A stretch of 64,000 nt of DNA, taken from positions 1 through 64,000 of the forward strand of contig DAONFG010000011.1 in NCBI GenBank assembly GCA_035403465.1, given 5' to 3'. The position numbers and the translations under genes are program-made. Shown in pieces: positions 1 to 8,217 of this stretch; position 1 is the stretch's first letter; every line of letters begins with the position of its first letter. This DNA comes from JAAYBQ01 sp035403465. GTDB lineage: Bacteria; Spirochaetota; UBA4802; UBA5550. The notes beneath the pieces were generated by a model. The model was not told the origin of the DNA and did no database searches. It worked only from the letters and a program-made list of their open reading frames with translations.

Positions 1-2
1 CT

Positions 3-1661
3 TCGATTTTTGCTTTTGCGGGGATACTCCTGTGCCTGATTTTCCTGCTGCGCAATTTCTGGCAGATAGTATTTCTCATGGCCACTCTTGTTTCAAGTGT
101 GGTAATGACATACGCGTTCTGTAAAGTTACAATCGGTGAACTGAATACGATTACTGTTATACTGGGCGCGATAATAATGGGTTTCGGTATAGATTTCGGA
201 CTGTATTTTATCTACAGGCTCCGTGAAGAGTTCACAATCACGCGGGACCTGCAGGCAAGTATAGCTTCTACACTGCTGCATGCGGGTACCTCTTCTATAA
301 TAAGCGCGTTCATATCTGCATGTTCATTTTTTATCCTGATGCTTTCAGACTTCAAGGGATTCTCTGATTTCGGACTGATGGCAGGCGGAGGGGTATTAAT
401 CACCGCTGTCATGATGTATTTTACAATGTCCGTAATTTACGTACTCATAGACAGGTTCAACCCTGAATTTAAAAACAGCCTTGTAACGCCCGAATACCTT
501 GATAAAAAGGAGACTGAAACTGTCTCGCACAAACCATTCCCTTATGCAAAAAGAATACTTGTCTCGTCTCTTGTAATTACTATTGTGTTATCCTTTTTTG
601 CTTACAGGATCGCTTTCGATTATGACGGCCGTTCATTCATGACAGCGGACAGCCCGTCGGTCATCCTGCAGGAGGAGATAACAAAACGTTTCGGGATTGC
701 AAGCGACCCTGCTGTGATTTATACCCCTGACATTGACGAGGCCAAAAAGGTTTATGACGTTTTTAACCCGCTGCCCGAGGGATCAGCCGTTGATTCCATT
801 TTATCCATCCATACACTTGTTCCTTCAATGGAAAAGCAGCTGGCCAATATTGAAGTACTTAAAGAGATAAAATCAAAAATTTCGAATATACCGCCCGATA
901 TGCTGGACAACGACTCGAAGCAGGCGGCGGCCATGATTGATAAGTTTTTGAAAATGCCGACATTTACAATGGCTGATGTACCACAGGGCCTGATCAACCA
1001 GTTTAAGCCTGTTAAGGGATCGGGCTTTGAGAACGGTTACCTGACCATGATATATCCGGGTATTTCCGTATGGGACGGCAGGGAGCTGATACGTTTTGCG
1101 GACGAGGTCGGGGCTGTGAAGGCAGGGGACAAAACATATTACACTGCAGGGGGTGCTGCCCTCTTTGCAGACCTGGCGAGGATTGTATTATCTGACGGTA
1201 AAAAGTTTTCGCTGCTGGTTGTTATCCTGGTTATCTTAATACTTGCAGTGGCATTCAGAGATGTCAAGGCTGTTGTCTTTTCTATCATTCCGCTCCTGGG
1301 CGGGATGATCTGGATGCTCGGCCTTATGGCCATGTTCGGGTGGAAAATCAATTTTGTAAATATTGTAGTATTTCCCGTTGTTTTCGGATACGGGGTATCA
1401 CTCGGGGTCTACCTTTACAGAAGGTATATCGAGTCTGGTTCCGTGCTTCTTTCTGTTAAGCGGACAGGCCTGGCCATAGCAGGTTCATCAATCACGACTC
1501 TAATAGGCTGGGCGGCGCTGCTGGTTTCAGGTCACAACGGCCTTGAGTCAATGGGGATACTGGCATTTTTCGGTATTGCTGCAGCGATGCTGCTTACATT
1601 CACGATTCTTCCTTCGCTGCTTGAAATTACAGGAAAGAAAAAAGAAGGGGCCGGCAAATGA
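3..1661 (+). CDS. RND/MMPL-superfamily membrane transporter, 5' end missing
   Basis: The frame is open from the first complete codon, so the gene begins before the window; 552 residues are visible, against roughly 750-900 in the family. A first transmembrane bundle (visible residues 1-140) contains GIDFGLYFIYRLREE, close to the MMPL/RND signature. A soluble extracytoplasmic domain follows (about 180-395), then a second bundle (about 400-545) with GYGVSLGVYLYRRY in the matching repeat position. The family exports lipids or hydrophobic molecules using the proton gradient. The next gene, a lipoprotein, overlaps by four bases (ATGA), so the two are translationally coupled and may act together at the envelope; that is inference. 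The substrate cannot be told. Confidence 0.85.
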   Translation, partial: SIFAFAGILLCLIFLLRNFWQIVFLMATLVSSVVMTYAFCKVTIGELNTITVILGAIIMGFGIDFGLYFIYRLREEFTITRDLQASIASTLLHAGTSSIISAFISACSFFILMLSDFKGFSDFGLMAGGGVLITAVMMYFTMSVIYVLIDRFNPEFKNSLVTPEYLDKKETETVSHKPFPYAKRILVSSLVITIVLSFFAYRIAFDYDGRSFMTADSPSVILQEEITKRFGIASDPAVIYTPDIDEAKKVYDVFNPLPEGSAVDSILSIHTLVPSMEKQLANIEVLKEIKSKISNIPPDMLDNDSKQAAAMIDKFLKMPTFTMADVPQGLINQFKPVKGSGFENGYLTMIYPGISVWDGRELIRFADEVGAVKAGDKTYYTAGGAALFADLARIVLSDGKKFSLLVVILVILILAVAFRDVKAVVFSIIPLLGGMIWMLGLMAMFGWKINFVNIVVFPVVFGYGVSLGVYLYRRYIESGSVLLSVKRTGLAIAGSSITTLIGWAALLVSGHNGLESMGILAFFGIAAAMLLTFTILPSLLEITGKKKEGAGK

Positions 1662-2251
1662 CACAGTTGATACGCAGAATGTTTCCGCTGATTTTAATGC
1701 TGGTTACTGCGTGCAGTACGGTCAGTTCATCATATATAAGTGACGGTTACAATGATGATCCCCTGAAGATGATAAAACATGTCAGTATTCTTGTGTATGT
1801 TCCTGACGATAAAAATAATGTAGCCCCGCTTGTTTCTGATATTGCTGCGGATATGATTAAGCTGAAGACGAACTATTTTGTAAATAATGTAAAAATTGTA
1901 ACAGGTGACTGGAAGAGGGATGTTAAGGGATCTGAAGGTGCAATTTTTTTTACAGTCACAAACTGCGATGTGGCTGGAAACAGGATTAAGCTGCAGATGA
2001 AATCCGAACTTTTCAGGAGCAGTGACTGGAAACTGCTCTGGAGCGCATCCGGAAGTGCGGGTAAAAAGTCTGATGATTCCAGCCTGAAGGAGCTGACTTC
2101 AGTTTACGCAGAGAAACATCCCGTAACCGCAAACCTGTTCGCGGCGCCGTTATTTATTATTATACAGGACTTTGTGGACGTGATGCCTGACCCCGAACTT
2201 ACAGATGAAGAGATTGACCAGAGGATTAAACTGGAATCAGGAATAGAATAA
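1658..2251 (+). CDS. Hypothetical lipoprotein coupled to the RND transporter
   Basis: A 197-residue protein. Residues 1-18 form a signal peptide with a lipobox ending at Cys19 (LVTAC), so it should be lipidated and anchored in a membrane. The mature part is a mixed alpha/beta sequence with no motif I recognise. Its start overlaps the stop of the RND gene. RND exporters with lipid substrates often have an outer-membrane lipoprotein partner, which makes a periplasmic or outer-membrane partner role plausible. The C-terminus is acidic. No better family assignment can be made by eye. Confidence 0.75.
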   Translation: MTQLIRRMFPLILMLVTACSTVSSSYISDGYNDDPLKMIKHVSILVYVPDDKNNVAPLVSDIAADMIKLKTNYFVNNVKIVTGDWKRDVKGSEGAIFFTVTNCDVAGNRIKLQMKSELFRSSDWKLLWSASGSAGKKSDDSSLKELTSVYAEKHPVTANLFAAPLFIIIQDFVDVMPDPELTDEEIDQRIKLESGIE

Positions 2252-2316
2252 ACTGCCGGAATGTATCAGCATTGTATAAAGATATACACGGCATCGGTGA
2301 ATAATTACAGGCATTT

Positions 2317-2338
2317 GCCCCCTCCGGGATTAGGGGGC
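2317..2338. terminator. Hairpin between convergent lipoprotein and pit genes
   Basis: GCCCCCT (2317-2323) pairs perfectly with AGGGGGC (2332-2338) across an 8-base loop. It lies between the ends of two convergent genes. No long T-run is present on either side, so a bidirectional terminator role is likely from position rather than proven. Confidence 0.5.
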
Positions 2339-2350
2339 CGGGAACTGGAC

Positions 2351-3340
2351 TTACTTTATAAACGGTGTAGCGATATACGAAATTGCCGCGATGGCAGCGG
2401 CGCACGGCATGGTAATTATCCATCCCCATACTATTTTACCTGCAACACCCCATCTTACTGCGCTCATTCTTTTAAGTGAACCTACACCCATGATTGCGCC
2501 TGTAATAGTATGAGTCGTACTTACGGGTATTCCCATCCAGCCTGCGAAAAAGAGCATACTCGCAGCACCGGATTCAGCACAGAAGCCGTCAACCGGTCTC
2601 AGCCGCGCTACCTTCTGCCCCATGGTTTTTACTATTCGCCATCCGCCCGTCATTACTCCAAGTGCTATAGCCGCCTGGCATGAAATTATTACCCAGTACG
2701 GGATGTAGAATTTATCACCCAGGAGCCCTGCGCTGAAGAGGAGGCTGGCTATGATACCCATGGTTTTCTGTGCATCATTACCTCCATGACCGAGAGCGTA
2801 TAAGGCCGTGGTAACAAGCTGCCCCCTTCTGAATATGTGGTCCACCTTTGATGGAACCGAGTTTCTGAAAAGCCAGTAGACAATGGTGCCGACAGTAAGC
2901 CCGAGGATTAATCCTGCAACCGGTGATATTATAATGAAGGCACAGGTCCTTAGTATTCCTGACCAGACAAGCGCTCCTGTACCCGCCTTGACAAATGCGG
3001 CGCCAACCATGGAGCCGATAAGGGCGTGTGACGAACTTGTTGGTAATGCAAGGAGCCATGTTATTATATTCCATAAACAGGCGCCCATCAGTGTGGCAAA
3101 AATAATGCGGCTGTCGATTATGGTTATATCAATGATTCCTTTACCGATAGTGTTGGCAACATGGAGCCCGAAAACAAGAAACGCGGAGAATTCGAAGAAG
3201 GCGGCCCATATAACGGCTTTCCGCGGAGTAAGCACCCTGGTTGATACAACGGTAGCGATTGCATTGGCTGAATCATGAAATCCGTTAAGAAAATCGAACA
3301 GCAGGGCCAGCGCAATCAGAAGAAGAATAGTTATCGTCAT
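2351..3340 (-). CDS. pit: PiT-family inorganic phosphate transporter
   Basis: A 329-residue integral membrane protein. The two PiT signatures are visible in the two halves of the internal repeat: GFHDSANAIATVVST (residues about 20-34) and GHGGNDAQKTMG (about 184-195). The paired PTSSSHALIGS and PVSTTHTITGA segments are also present. The family takes up phosphate, usually as a metal-phosphate complex, with protons or sodium. The gene lies three bases downstream of a DUF47/PhoU-like gene on the same strand, the usual arrangement in which the small cytoplasmic protein modulates the transporter. The length is short but typical of bacterial PiT proteins. Substrate identity is from the family only. 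Confidence 0.92.
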   Translation of the reverse strand: MTITILLLIALALLFDFLNGFHDSANAIATVVSTRVLTPRKAVIWAAFFEFSAFLVFGLHVANTIGKGIIDITIIDSRIIFATLMGACLWNIITWLLALPTSSSHALIGSMVGAAFVKAGTGALVWSGILRTCAFIIISPVAGLILGLTVGTIVYWLFRNSVPSKVDHIFRRGQLVTTALYALGHGGNDAQKTMGIIASLLFSAGLLGDKFYIPYWVIISCQAAIALGVMTGGWRIVKTMGQKVARLRPVDGFCAESGAASMLFFAGWMGIPVSTTHTITGAIMGVGSLKRMSAVRWGVAGKIVWGWIITMPCAAAIAAISYIATPFIK

Positions 3341-3343
3341 ATT

Positions 3344-3970
3344 TTATGCCCATTTTACGATTATAGATTCAATGACATTTGCTACATCTTCGCATATATC
3401 CAGGGTCGTTTCAGCATCAACGATAATCTCTTTCCATTTTATAAGGTAGATCGGGTCTGTGGCATTATCAAAGAGTCTTCCCAGGATGGTGTCCCGCATC
3501 CTGTCGCCAACGTTTTCCAGCCTGTTGATCTCTATGCAGTGTTCACGTGCAGACATAAGGTTCTTTGTATCGCGTAATGCTGCGACAGCAAGCTGAACTG
3601 CGGATGTTGATTTTTTAAGTACTTCAGCAAACTCGACAAGGTCATTGTTTACACCGTTGATCCGGTAGACCCTCATCCTGTTTATCATGGTATTCAGCAT
3701 GTCTATGATGCTGTCAAGTTCATTGGCCAGGGCATGTATGTCCTCCCTGTCAAAGGGTGTTATAAATGTCTTGTTAAGGCTGTCTATAATGGTATGTGTA
3801 ATATGGTCGCCCCGATGTTCAATATCCTGCATCTTGCTGACAACATCCTCATTGTAGATTCCTTTAGATGTTATTTCGTAAAAATAGTCAGATGCCTCAA
3901 TTGCAACTGCTGCAAGCTGATCAAACATGTCGAAGAAGTTTGTTTCCTTCGGGAAAATGCTGAATCTCAT
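3344..3970 (-). CDS. DUF47 / PhoU-like Pit accessory protein
   Basis: A 208-residue, all-helical cytoplasmic protein of the DUF47 (TIGR00153) family, distantly related to PhoU. It has the family pattern of a long helical bundle with acidic positions such as EHRGDHITHTI and ALANELDSIIDML, which in PhoU relatives bind metals. It is the first gene of the pit operon, three bases before pit, and is expected to tune phosphate uptake. The start is supported by GGAGGA just upstream on the minus strand. Confidence 0.88.
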   Translation of the reverse strand: MRFSIFPKETNFFDMFDQLAAVAIEASDYFYEITSKGIYNEDVVSKMQDIEHRGDHITHTIIDSLNKTFITPFDREDIHALANELDSIIDMLNTMINRMRVYRINGVNNDLVEFAEVLKKSTSAVQLAVAALRDTKNLMSAREHCIEINRLENVGDRMRDTILGRLFDNATDPIYLIKWKEIIVDAETTLDICEDVANVIESIIVKWA

Positions 3971-4192
3971 TATTATCCTCCGCAGATAAAAGAAAAGTAT
4001 TAATTAATCATCCTGACTGGTTTTTAAAATAAAAATATGGAAATCGTTTTTAATATCTTCAATAAACTGGTTTAAGTAAAGAAAATCTGAATAAAAAATC
4101 GATAAAATGTGCATAAAATGAATCAGGAATACAATTCTGTGAAAATAGGTTTCAAGTCAAGAATTTAAATATAAAAAGTTTTTTAGAGCGAG
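3971..4192. other. AT-rich upstream region of the pit operon
   Basis: Non-coding, AT-rich stretch between the DUF47-pit operon start and the GC-rich tandem repeat. It must contain the pit promoter on the minus strand, but no -35/-10 pair with good spacing or obvious pho-box repeat could be picked out by eye. Confidence 0.35.
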
Positions 4193-4562
4193 TGCGGTGC
4201 TTCGCCCCGCAGTCGCGGGGAGCCCCCTGCGGTGAGCTTTCCGGGGCTGCGCCCCAGGCCCGGCTGGTTGGTCACAGGATCGCTTGTTGCGGTGCTTCGC
4301 CCCGCAGTCGCCGGGAGCCCCTGCGGTGAGCTTTCCGGGGCTGCGCCCCAGGCCCGGCTGGTCGGGCACGGGATCGCTTGTTGCGGTGCTTCGCCCCGCA
4401 GTCGCCGGGAGCCCCTGCGGTGAGCTTTCCGGGGCTGCGCCCCGGGCCCCGGCTGGTCCGGCACGGGATCCGCTTGATATGCAGCTTTGTCCCGCAATCT
4501 CAGGTGGCTCCCCAGGGGTGCTCAGCCGGGGGCACCCCCGGGCCTTGCCCGACCGGCTGAGG
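4193..4562. repeat. GC-rich tandem repeat, ~95-base unit, three good copies plus a decayed fourth
   Basis: Units begin at 4193, 4288 and 4382, each opening TGCGGTGCTTCGCCCCGCAG and running 94-95 bases. They are nearly identical apart from single-base changes and small indels. From about 4475 the sequence continues as a decayed copy (TGCAGCTTTGTCCCGCAATC) that ends in a long GC hairpin near 4527-4560. Each unit holds short self-complementary pieces (CCCGCAGTCGCCGGG, GGGGCTGCGCCCC). Several frames stay open across the array, but the translations are low-complexity and I do not call a gene. Confidence 0.85.
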
Positions 4563-4809
4563 TGACACCGGGCTCACCTTGCCTGCCCGTTGCTGCTTCA
4601 GCACATAGGTATCATACGTGCCCCGTGTGTGTTTCATGGCAGTTATCATTTATTATTTGAAACAGATTGATCCTGTGACTTGCAGTTCAGGCACCTGTTC
4701 ACAAATGGCTTTTTTAAATTATTCTGAAATTATTATTGCTGCCGGGGAGTCCACACTCTATTGTGTAATAGTAGTTTAATGCTAATTCTGCGGACGGATA
4801 CATACCCGG
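4563..4809. other. Non-coding region before rsmG
   Basis: No open frame, hairpin or tRNA stands out. The string TTATTTGAAACAG here (4654-4666) recurs in another non-coding gap at 14257-14269; with so short a match this may be chance. Confidence 0.3.
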
Positions 4810-6270
4810 ATGATACAACTGGTTAAAAAGCTTTTCAACAATGCAGCGATTATTCTTACAGACAGGCAGGCTGACCTGTTCAGCAGGTACTACAGGCTTA
4901 TCAATGAGAACAACGATGACAATGACCTTACCCGCATTAAGGGTGAGGAGAATTTTATCATCAGGCACTTTATAGATTCGGTGTATTACACAAAGTTTAT
5001 AAAACTGCCCGGATCCCTTGTTGACATAGGTACAGGCGCCGGATTTCCCGGAATCCCCCTGAAAATAATGTTCCCCGAACTTAAACTTATCCTGGCTGAA
5101 CAGCGCAGCAGAAGGATGGAGTTTCTTAAACTTGCAGTGAAATCCCTGGGTCTTGAACATGTGGACTTCTACCCGCACAAGGTAACCGATAAATCTTTTT
5201 TTGATGTAGACGGGGTCATAACACGTGCCCTTGAAGATGCGCCCGAAACTTTAACACGGGTACACCACTTTCTCCCTGAAAACGGTGTAATAATACTTCT
5301 GAAGGGGCCTGATGCCGACGGAGATATTCACTCACTCTCTGATGACAACAAACGCTACTTCAATCTTGAAACTGACAAAGAATACACACTGCCCGGAACT
5401 GATTTTAAACGGAGGATTCTCCTTTTCAGAAAGAGTGACAGCGGTCTTAAGCGCATATACAAGATACTTAAAGATGAAAATGAGACATGCGGGATTCCTG
5501 TTACCTCTGAGGATAATAAAACATTCAAAGAGATTAAAAGGGCAGCTGCGGGCGATCTTATAAAGAAGCAGGGGCTTGTCGCCATTTCAGGTAAAAAGAT
5601 TATATCTGATTTCCTTGATTCAACCGGCGCTGTGAATTCACGGCTTGTGTTGCCCGATGAGTACATTGAAACTGATGAAAGCTTTATGCAAATTATCGAA
5701 AAGTTCAGGGAGAATAACTCACTCTACATATTCAGGAAGGGGCTTTTTAACGAGATAGATGCTGCGGCAGGGAAGTCCCCGGTGCTTGTAGCAGAAGCTC
5801 CGCAGGCAGGGGAGTGGGATGGTTCACTTGTCAGCGGATGCAACCCGGTAATTCCGTTCCAGGACCCGCTGAATGTAGGGGCTGCTGTGAGGTCGTGTGC
5901 GGGTTTCGGCATAGAAAGGATAATTTTAACAAGGGACGCGGCAAATCCGTATCACCCTAAATCTATAAGGGCATCGTCGGGCGCTGTCTTTAAGATGGAG
6001 TTTGTTAAAGGTCCGTCGCTGGAGGAGTTCTCGGGGATCATAGATAATTCAGTTCCGGTTATCTCCCTGGACAGGGGAGGGGATGACCTTGCCGGAATCA
6101 GTTTCCCCGGATCCTTCCTGCTTATTCCCGGGATTGAAGGTCCCGGTTTACCTGCAAATCTTAAAATGCACAGCGTTTCAATACCTGTATCTGACGCAAT
6201 AGAATCACTCAATGCTCCGGCGGCACTTGCCATTTTCATGTACGTATGGCGCGGTAAAACAAAAAAATAA
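4810..6270 (+). CDS. rsmG: Fusion of 16S rRNA methyltransferase RsmG with a TrmH/SpoU-type RNA methyltransferase
   Basis: A 486-residue protein with two RNA methyltransferase units. Residues 1-210 match RsmG, which makes m7G527 in 16S rRNA; the SAM-binding loop is VDIGTGAGFPGIP (71-83). Residues 215-480 match the SpoU/TrmH class of 2'-O-ribose methyltransferases with an alpha/beta knot: DPLNVGAAVRSCAGFG (352-367), RASSGAVF (387-394), IPGIEGPGLP (439-448) and SDAIESLNAPAALAI (461-475). SpoU proteins normally stand alone. RsmG is normally about 210 residues, so the second half is a true extension in one uninterrupted frame. The ribosome-binding site is weak. The second target RNA is unknown. 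Confidence 0.88.
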   Translation: MIQLVKKLFNNAAIILTDRQADLFSRYYRLINENNDDNDLTRIKGEENFIIRHFIDSVYYTKFIKLPGSLVDIGTGAGFPGIPLKIMFPELKLILAEQRSRRMEFLKLAVKSLGLEHVDFYPHKVTDKSFFDVDGVITRALEDAPETLTRVHHFLPENGVIILLKGPDADGDIHSLSDDNKRYFNLETDKEYTLPGTDFKRRILLFRKSDSGLKRIYKILKDENETCGIPVTSEDNKTFKEIKRAAAGDLIKKQGLVAISGKKIISDFLDSTGAVNSRLVLPDEYIETDESFMQIIEKFRENNSLYIFRKGLFNEIDAAAGKSPVLVAEAPQAGEWDGSLVSGCNPVIPFQDPLNVGAAVRSCAGFGIERIILTRDAANPYHPKSIRASSGAVFKMEFVKGPSLEEFSGIIDNSVPVISLDRGGDDLAGISFPGSFLLIPGIEGPGLPANLKMHSVSIPVSDAIESLNAPAALAIFMYVWRGKTKK

Positions 6271-6363
6271 ATTGACATGCAGCTCAAACCCGGTGCTAAA
6301 TCTGGCGACTGATATGTGTATGCGCGGCCGGGCTGAAAACAACAGGAGGATGGTAATTATTAT

Positions 6364-6891
6364 ATGTCGATTAAATCAAAGATAAGGACAATACCTGATT
6401 TCCCCAAAAAAGGAATTATGTTCAGGGACATCACAACACTGATAAATGACGCAGAGGGTTTTAAAGAGGTCATAGACAGCTTTGTAAAACGATACAAGGG
6501 AATGGATATCGATTACGTTATGGGGATCGAGGCAAGGGGATTCATACTCGGCGGGGCGATCGCATACGCGCTCGGCAAGGGATTTATTCCTGTACGCAAA
6601 CCGGGGAAGCTTCCTTCAAAATCCATAAAGCATGAATACGCGCATGAATACGGCACGGACTGTCTCGAGGTGCATGAAGACGCGATTAAAAAAGGAGATA
6701 AAATACTCCTGGTCGATGACCTGCTTGCCACTGGCGGAACAGCGCTTGCGGGCGCAACACTCGCAGAGAAACTTGGCGGTGTGGTTGTCGAGATGGCGTT
6801 TATTGTTGACCTGCCCGACGTGGGCGGAAGGAAGAAGATAGAGAGCAGGGGATATAAAATGTTCTACCTTATTGAATTTGAAGGCGACTGA
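6364..6891 (+). CDS. apt: Adenine phosphoribosyltransferase
   Basis: A 175-residue cytoplasmic enzyme that salvages adenine by joining it to PRPP to give AMP. The PRPP-binding loop LLVDDLLATGGTALAG is at residues 115-130 and the family N-terminus IPDFPKKGIMFRDIT is at 10-24. The length is typical. AGGAGG at 6344-6349 is the only good ribosome-binding site but lies 14 bases from the ATG; no closer in-frame start exists. A strong terminator follows. Confidence 0.95.
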   Translation: MSIKSKIRTIPDFPKKGIMFRDITTLINDAEGFKEVIDSFVKRYKGMDIDYVMGIEARGFILGGAIAYALGKGFIPVRKPGKLPSKSIKHEYAHEYGTDCLEVHEDAIKKGDKILLVDDLLATGGTALAGATLAEKLGGVVVEMAFIVDLPDVGGRKKIESRGYKMFYLIEFEGD

Positions 6892-6910
6892 TAGTGATGG
6901 GGTAAAGCAA

Positions 6911-6940
6911 AAAAAAGAGCCGTTTCCGGCTCTTTTTTTT
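6911..6940. terminator. Bidirectional rho-independent terminator
   Basis: GAGCCG (6917-6922) pairs with CGGCTC (6927-6932) around a TTTC loop. An A-run lies upstream and a T-run downstream, so it works as an intrinsic terminator for apt (+) and for the convergent TPR operon (-). Confidence 0.92.
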
Positions 6941-8184
6941 TATATTTCCGCTATGTTGTCATCCTCTTGATCGGCATTTGAATCAATCTCCTCCGAAGAA
7001 TCAGTTTCGTAACCTGTCTGCACTGTCTTTGAATCAGTTTTCCTGAAGCTTTCATCGTTACTTTCGGAATCATCACTATCCTCGGACTCATCAGTTCCGT
7101 TTTCTTCGGTATCGGTGTTCTTGTACCTGTACATCATCTCCCGTGTGCTCATCTCTTTCCACTGTTTGGCTTTGTTGATGTACTGGCCGTGCGGATAGTT
7201 GTCAATGTAGCCTTGAAATTCCCTGGATGCAAGCTCGTAGTTCTTTGCAAGGAAGTATGCGTAGCCTGTTTTAATCTGCGCGTCTTGGTCTTTATGGTTG
7301 AACGAGTTGGACTGGACTTTCTGGAAATAAGCAATCGCAGTGTTATAGTCTTTCATTGAGAAATATGATTCACCGAGCCAGTAGAGCGAATTCTCGGATC
7401 TCTGGGTTGACGGGAACTGGGCAAGGTATTTTTTGAAATAGGTTATCGCGCTTGAATATCTTCCGCGCCTGTAACTATTAAGTCCGCTCTCGTAAAGCTG
7501 TTTCTGGTATGAACCTGTCACGTCACTGGTATAGCTGGAGAAGTTGGAGTAATACTTGAGAAAATGATCATAAAGCTCATAGGCCTGCCCGTCATTGCCT
7601 GTGCGCTTGTATACCCTTGCCTTGCCGAGTATTGCCTCTTCGTTGCTTCCGTTTTCTGAAAGCGCAAGGTCAAACATCCTTTTGGAATTGGAATAATCCC
7701 CTTTTTTAAGATATGTATGGCCAAGCTCAGTGTATATTCTGCTCCTGAAGTCCTTGTCATCGCTCATGTTGAGTATACCCAGGAGCTGGTGGATCCCTTC
7801 TTCGTCGTATCTTTTCATTATTTTAAGGCGGGCAAGCCTTGCCTGGATATCCTTTTCGGTTTCAGGCTTGAGTTTCTTACTGTTTTTGAGAATCGATACA
7901 TACTTGAGGTAGGCAAGCCTGTTGAGGCCAAGCTGCTCATAACTTTTTGCCATGTAGTAAAATGCCTCTGGTGCCGCCTTTGATCCGGGGTAGCGGGAAA
8001 CTACCTGCGTAAAAAGGTCGATAGCATGATTTACTGCCTCTTTGCTGCCGCGTTCATATGTGAGAACCCCCTCTGTGAGCAGGGCTTCGGCCTCTTTGTC
8101 AGGCTTTACGAATGAATCATAATAGGCGAATACCCCGATTCCGAGAAAGATAAATAATACTCCTATAAAAATCCACTGTTTCAT
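6940..8184 (-). CDS. TPR-repeat protein with N-terminal membrane anchor
   Basis: A 414-residue protein with one hydrophobic segment at residues 4-21 followed by charged residues, probably an uncleaved anchor. A series of tetratricopeptide-type repeats covers about 45-340, for example YLKKGDYSNSKRMFDLAL and FSMKDYNTAIAYFQKV. The last 70 residues are Asp/Glu/Ser-rich and likely disordered. TPR arrays with a BamD/YbgF-like pattern are scaffolds for envelope protein complexes. It follows the FN3 protein by 33 bases on the same strand, so they probably form one operon. No enzymatic motif is seen. Confidence 0.75.
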   Translation of the reverse strand: MKQWIFIGVLFIFLGIGVFAYYDSFVKPDKEAEALLTEGVLTYERGSKEAVNHAIDLFTQVVSRYPGSKAAPEAFYYMAKSYEQLGLNRLAYLKYVSILKNSKKLKPETEKDIQARLARLKIMKRYDEEGIHQLLGILNMSDDKDFRSRIYTELGHTYLKKGDYSNSKRMFDLALSENGSNEEAILGKARVYKRTGNDGQAYELYDHFLKYYSNFSSYTSDVTGSYQKQLYESGLNSYRRGRYSSAITYFKKYLAQFPSTQRSENSLYWLGESYFSMKDYNTAIAYFQKVQSNSFNHKDQDAQIKTGYAYFLAKNYELASREFQGYIDNYPHGQYINKAKQWKEMSTREMMYRYKNTDTEENGTDESEDSDDSESNDESFRKTDSKTVQTGYETDSSEEIDSNADQEDDNIAEI

Positions 8185-8217
8185 TTTACTGGCTCCTGAT
8201 GATAAATCGATATATTG

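Noticed and set aside
4157..4565. Several overlapping open frames on both strands across the GC-rich tandem repeat
   Set aside because: High GC content and the repeat structure remove stop codons; translations are low-complexity and no start site is supported.
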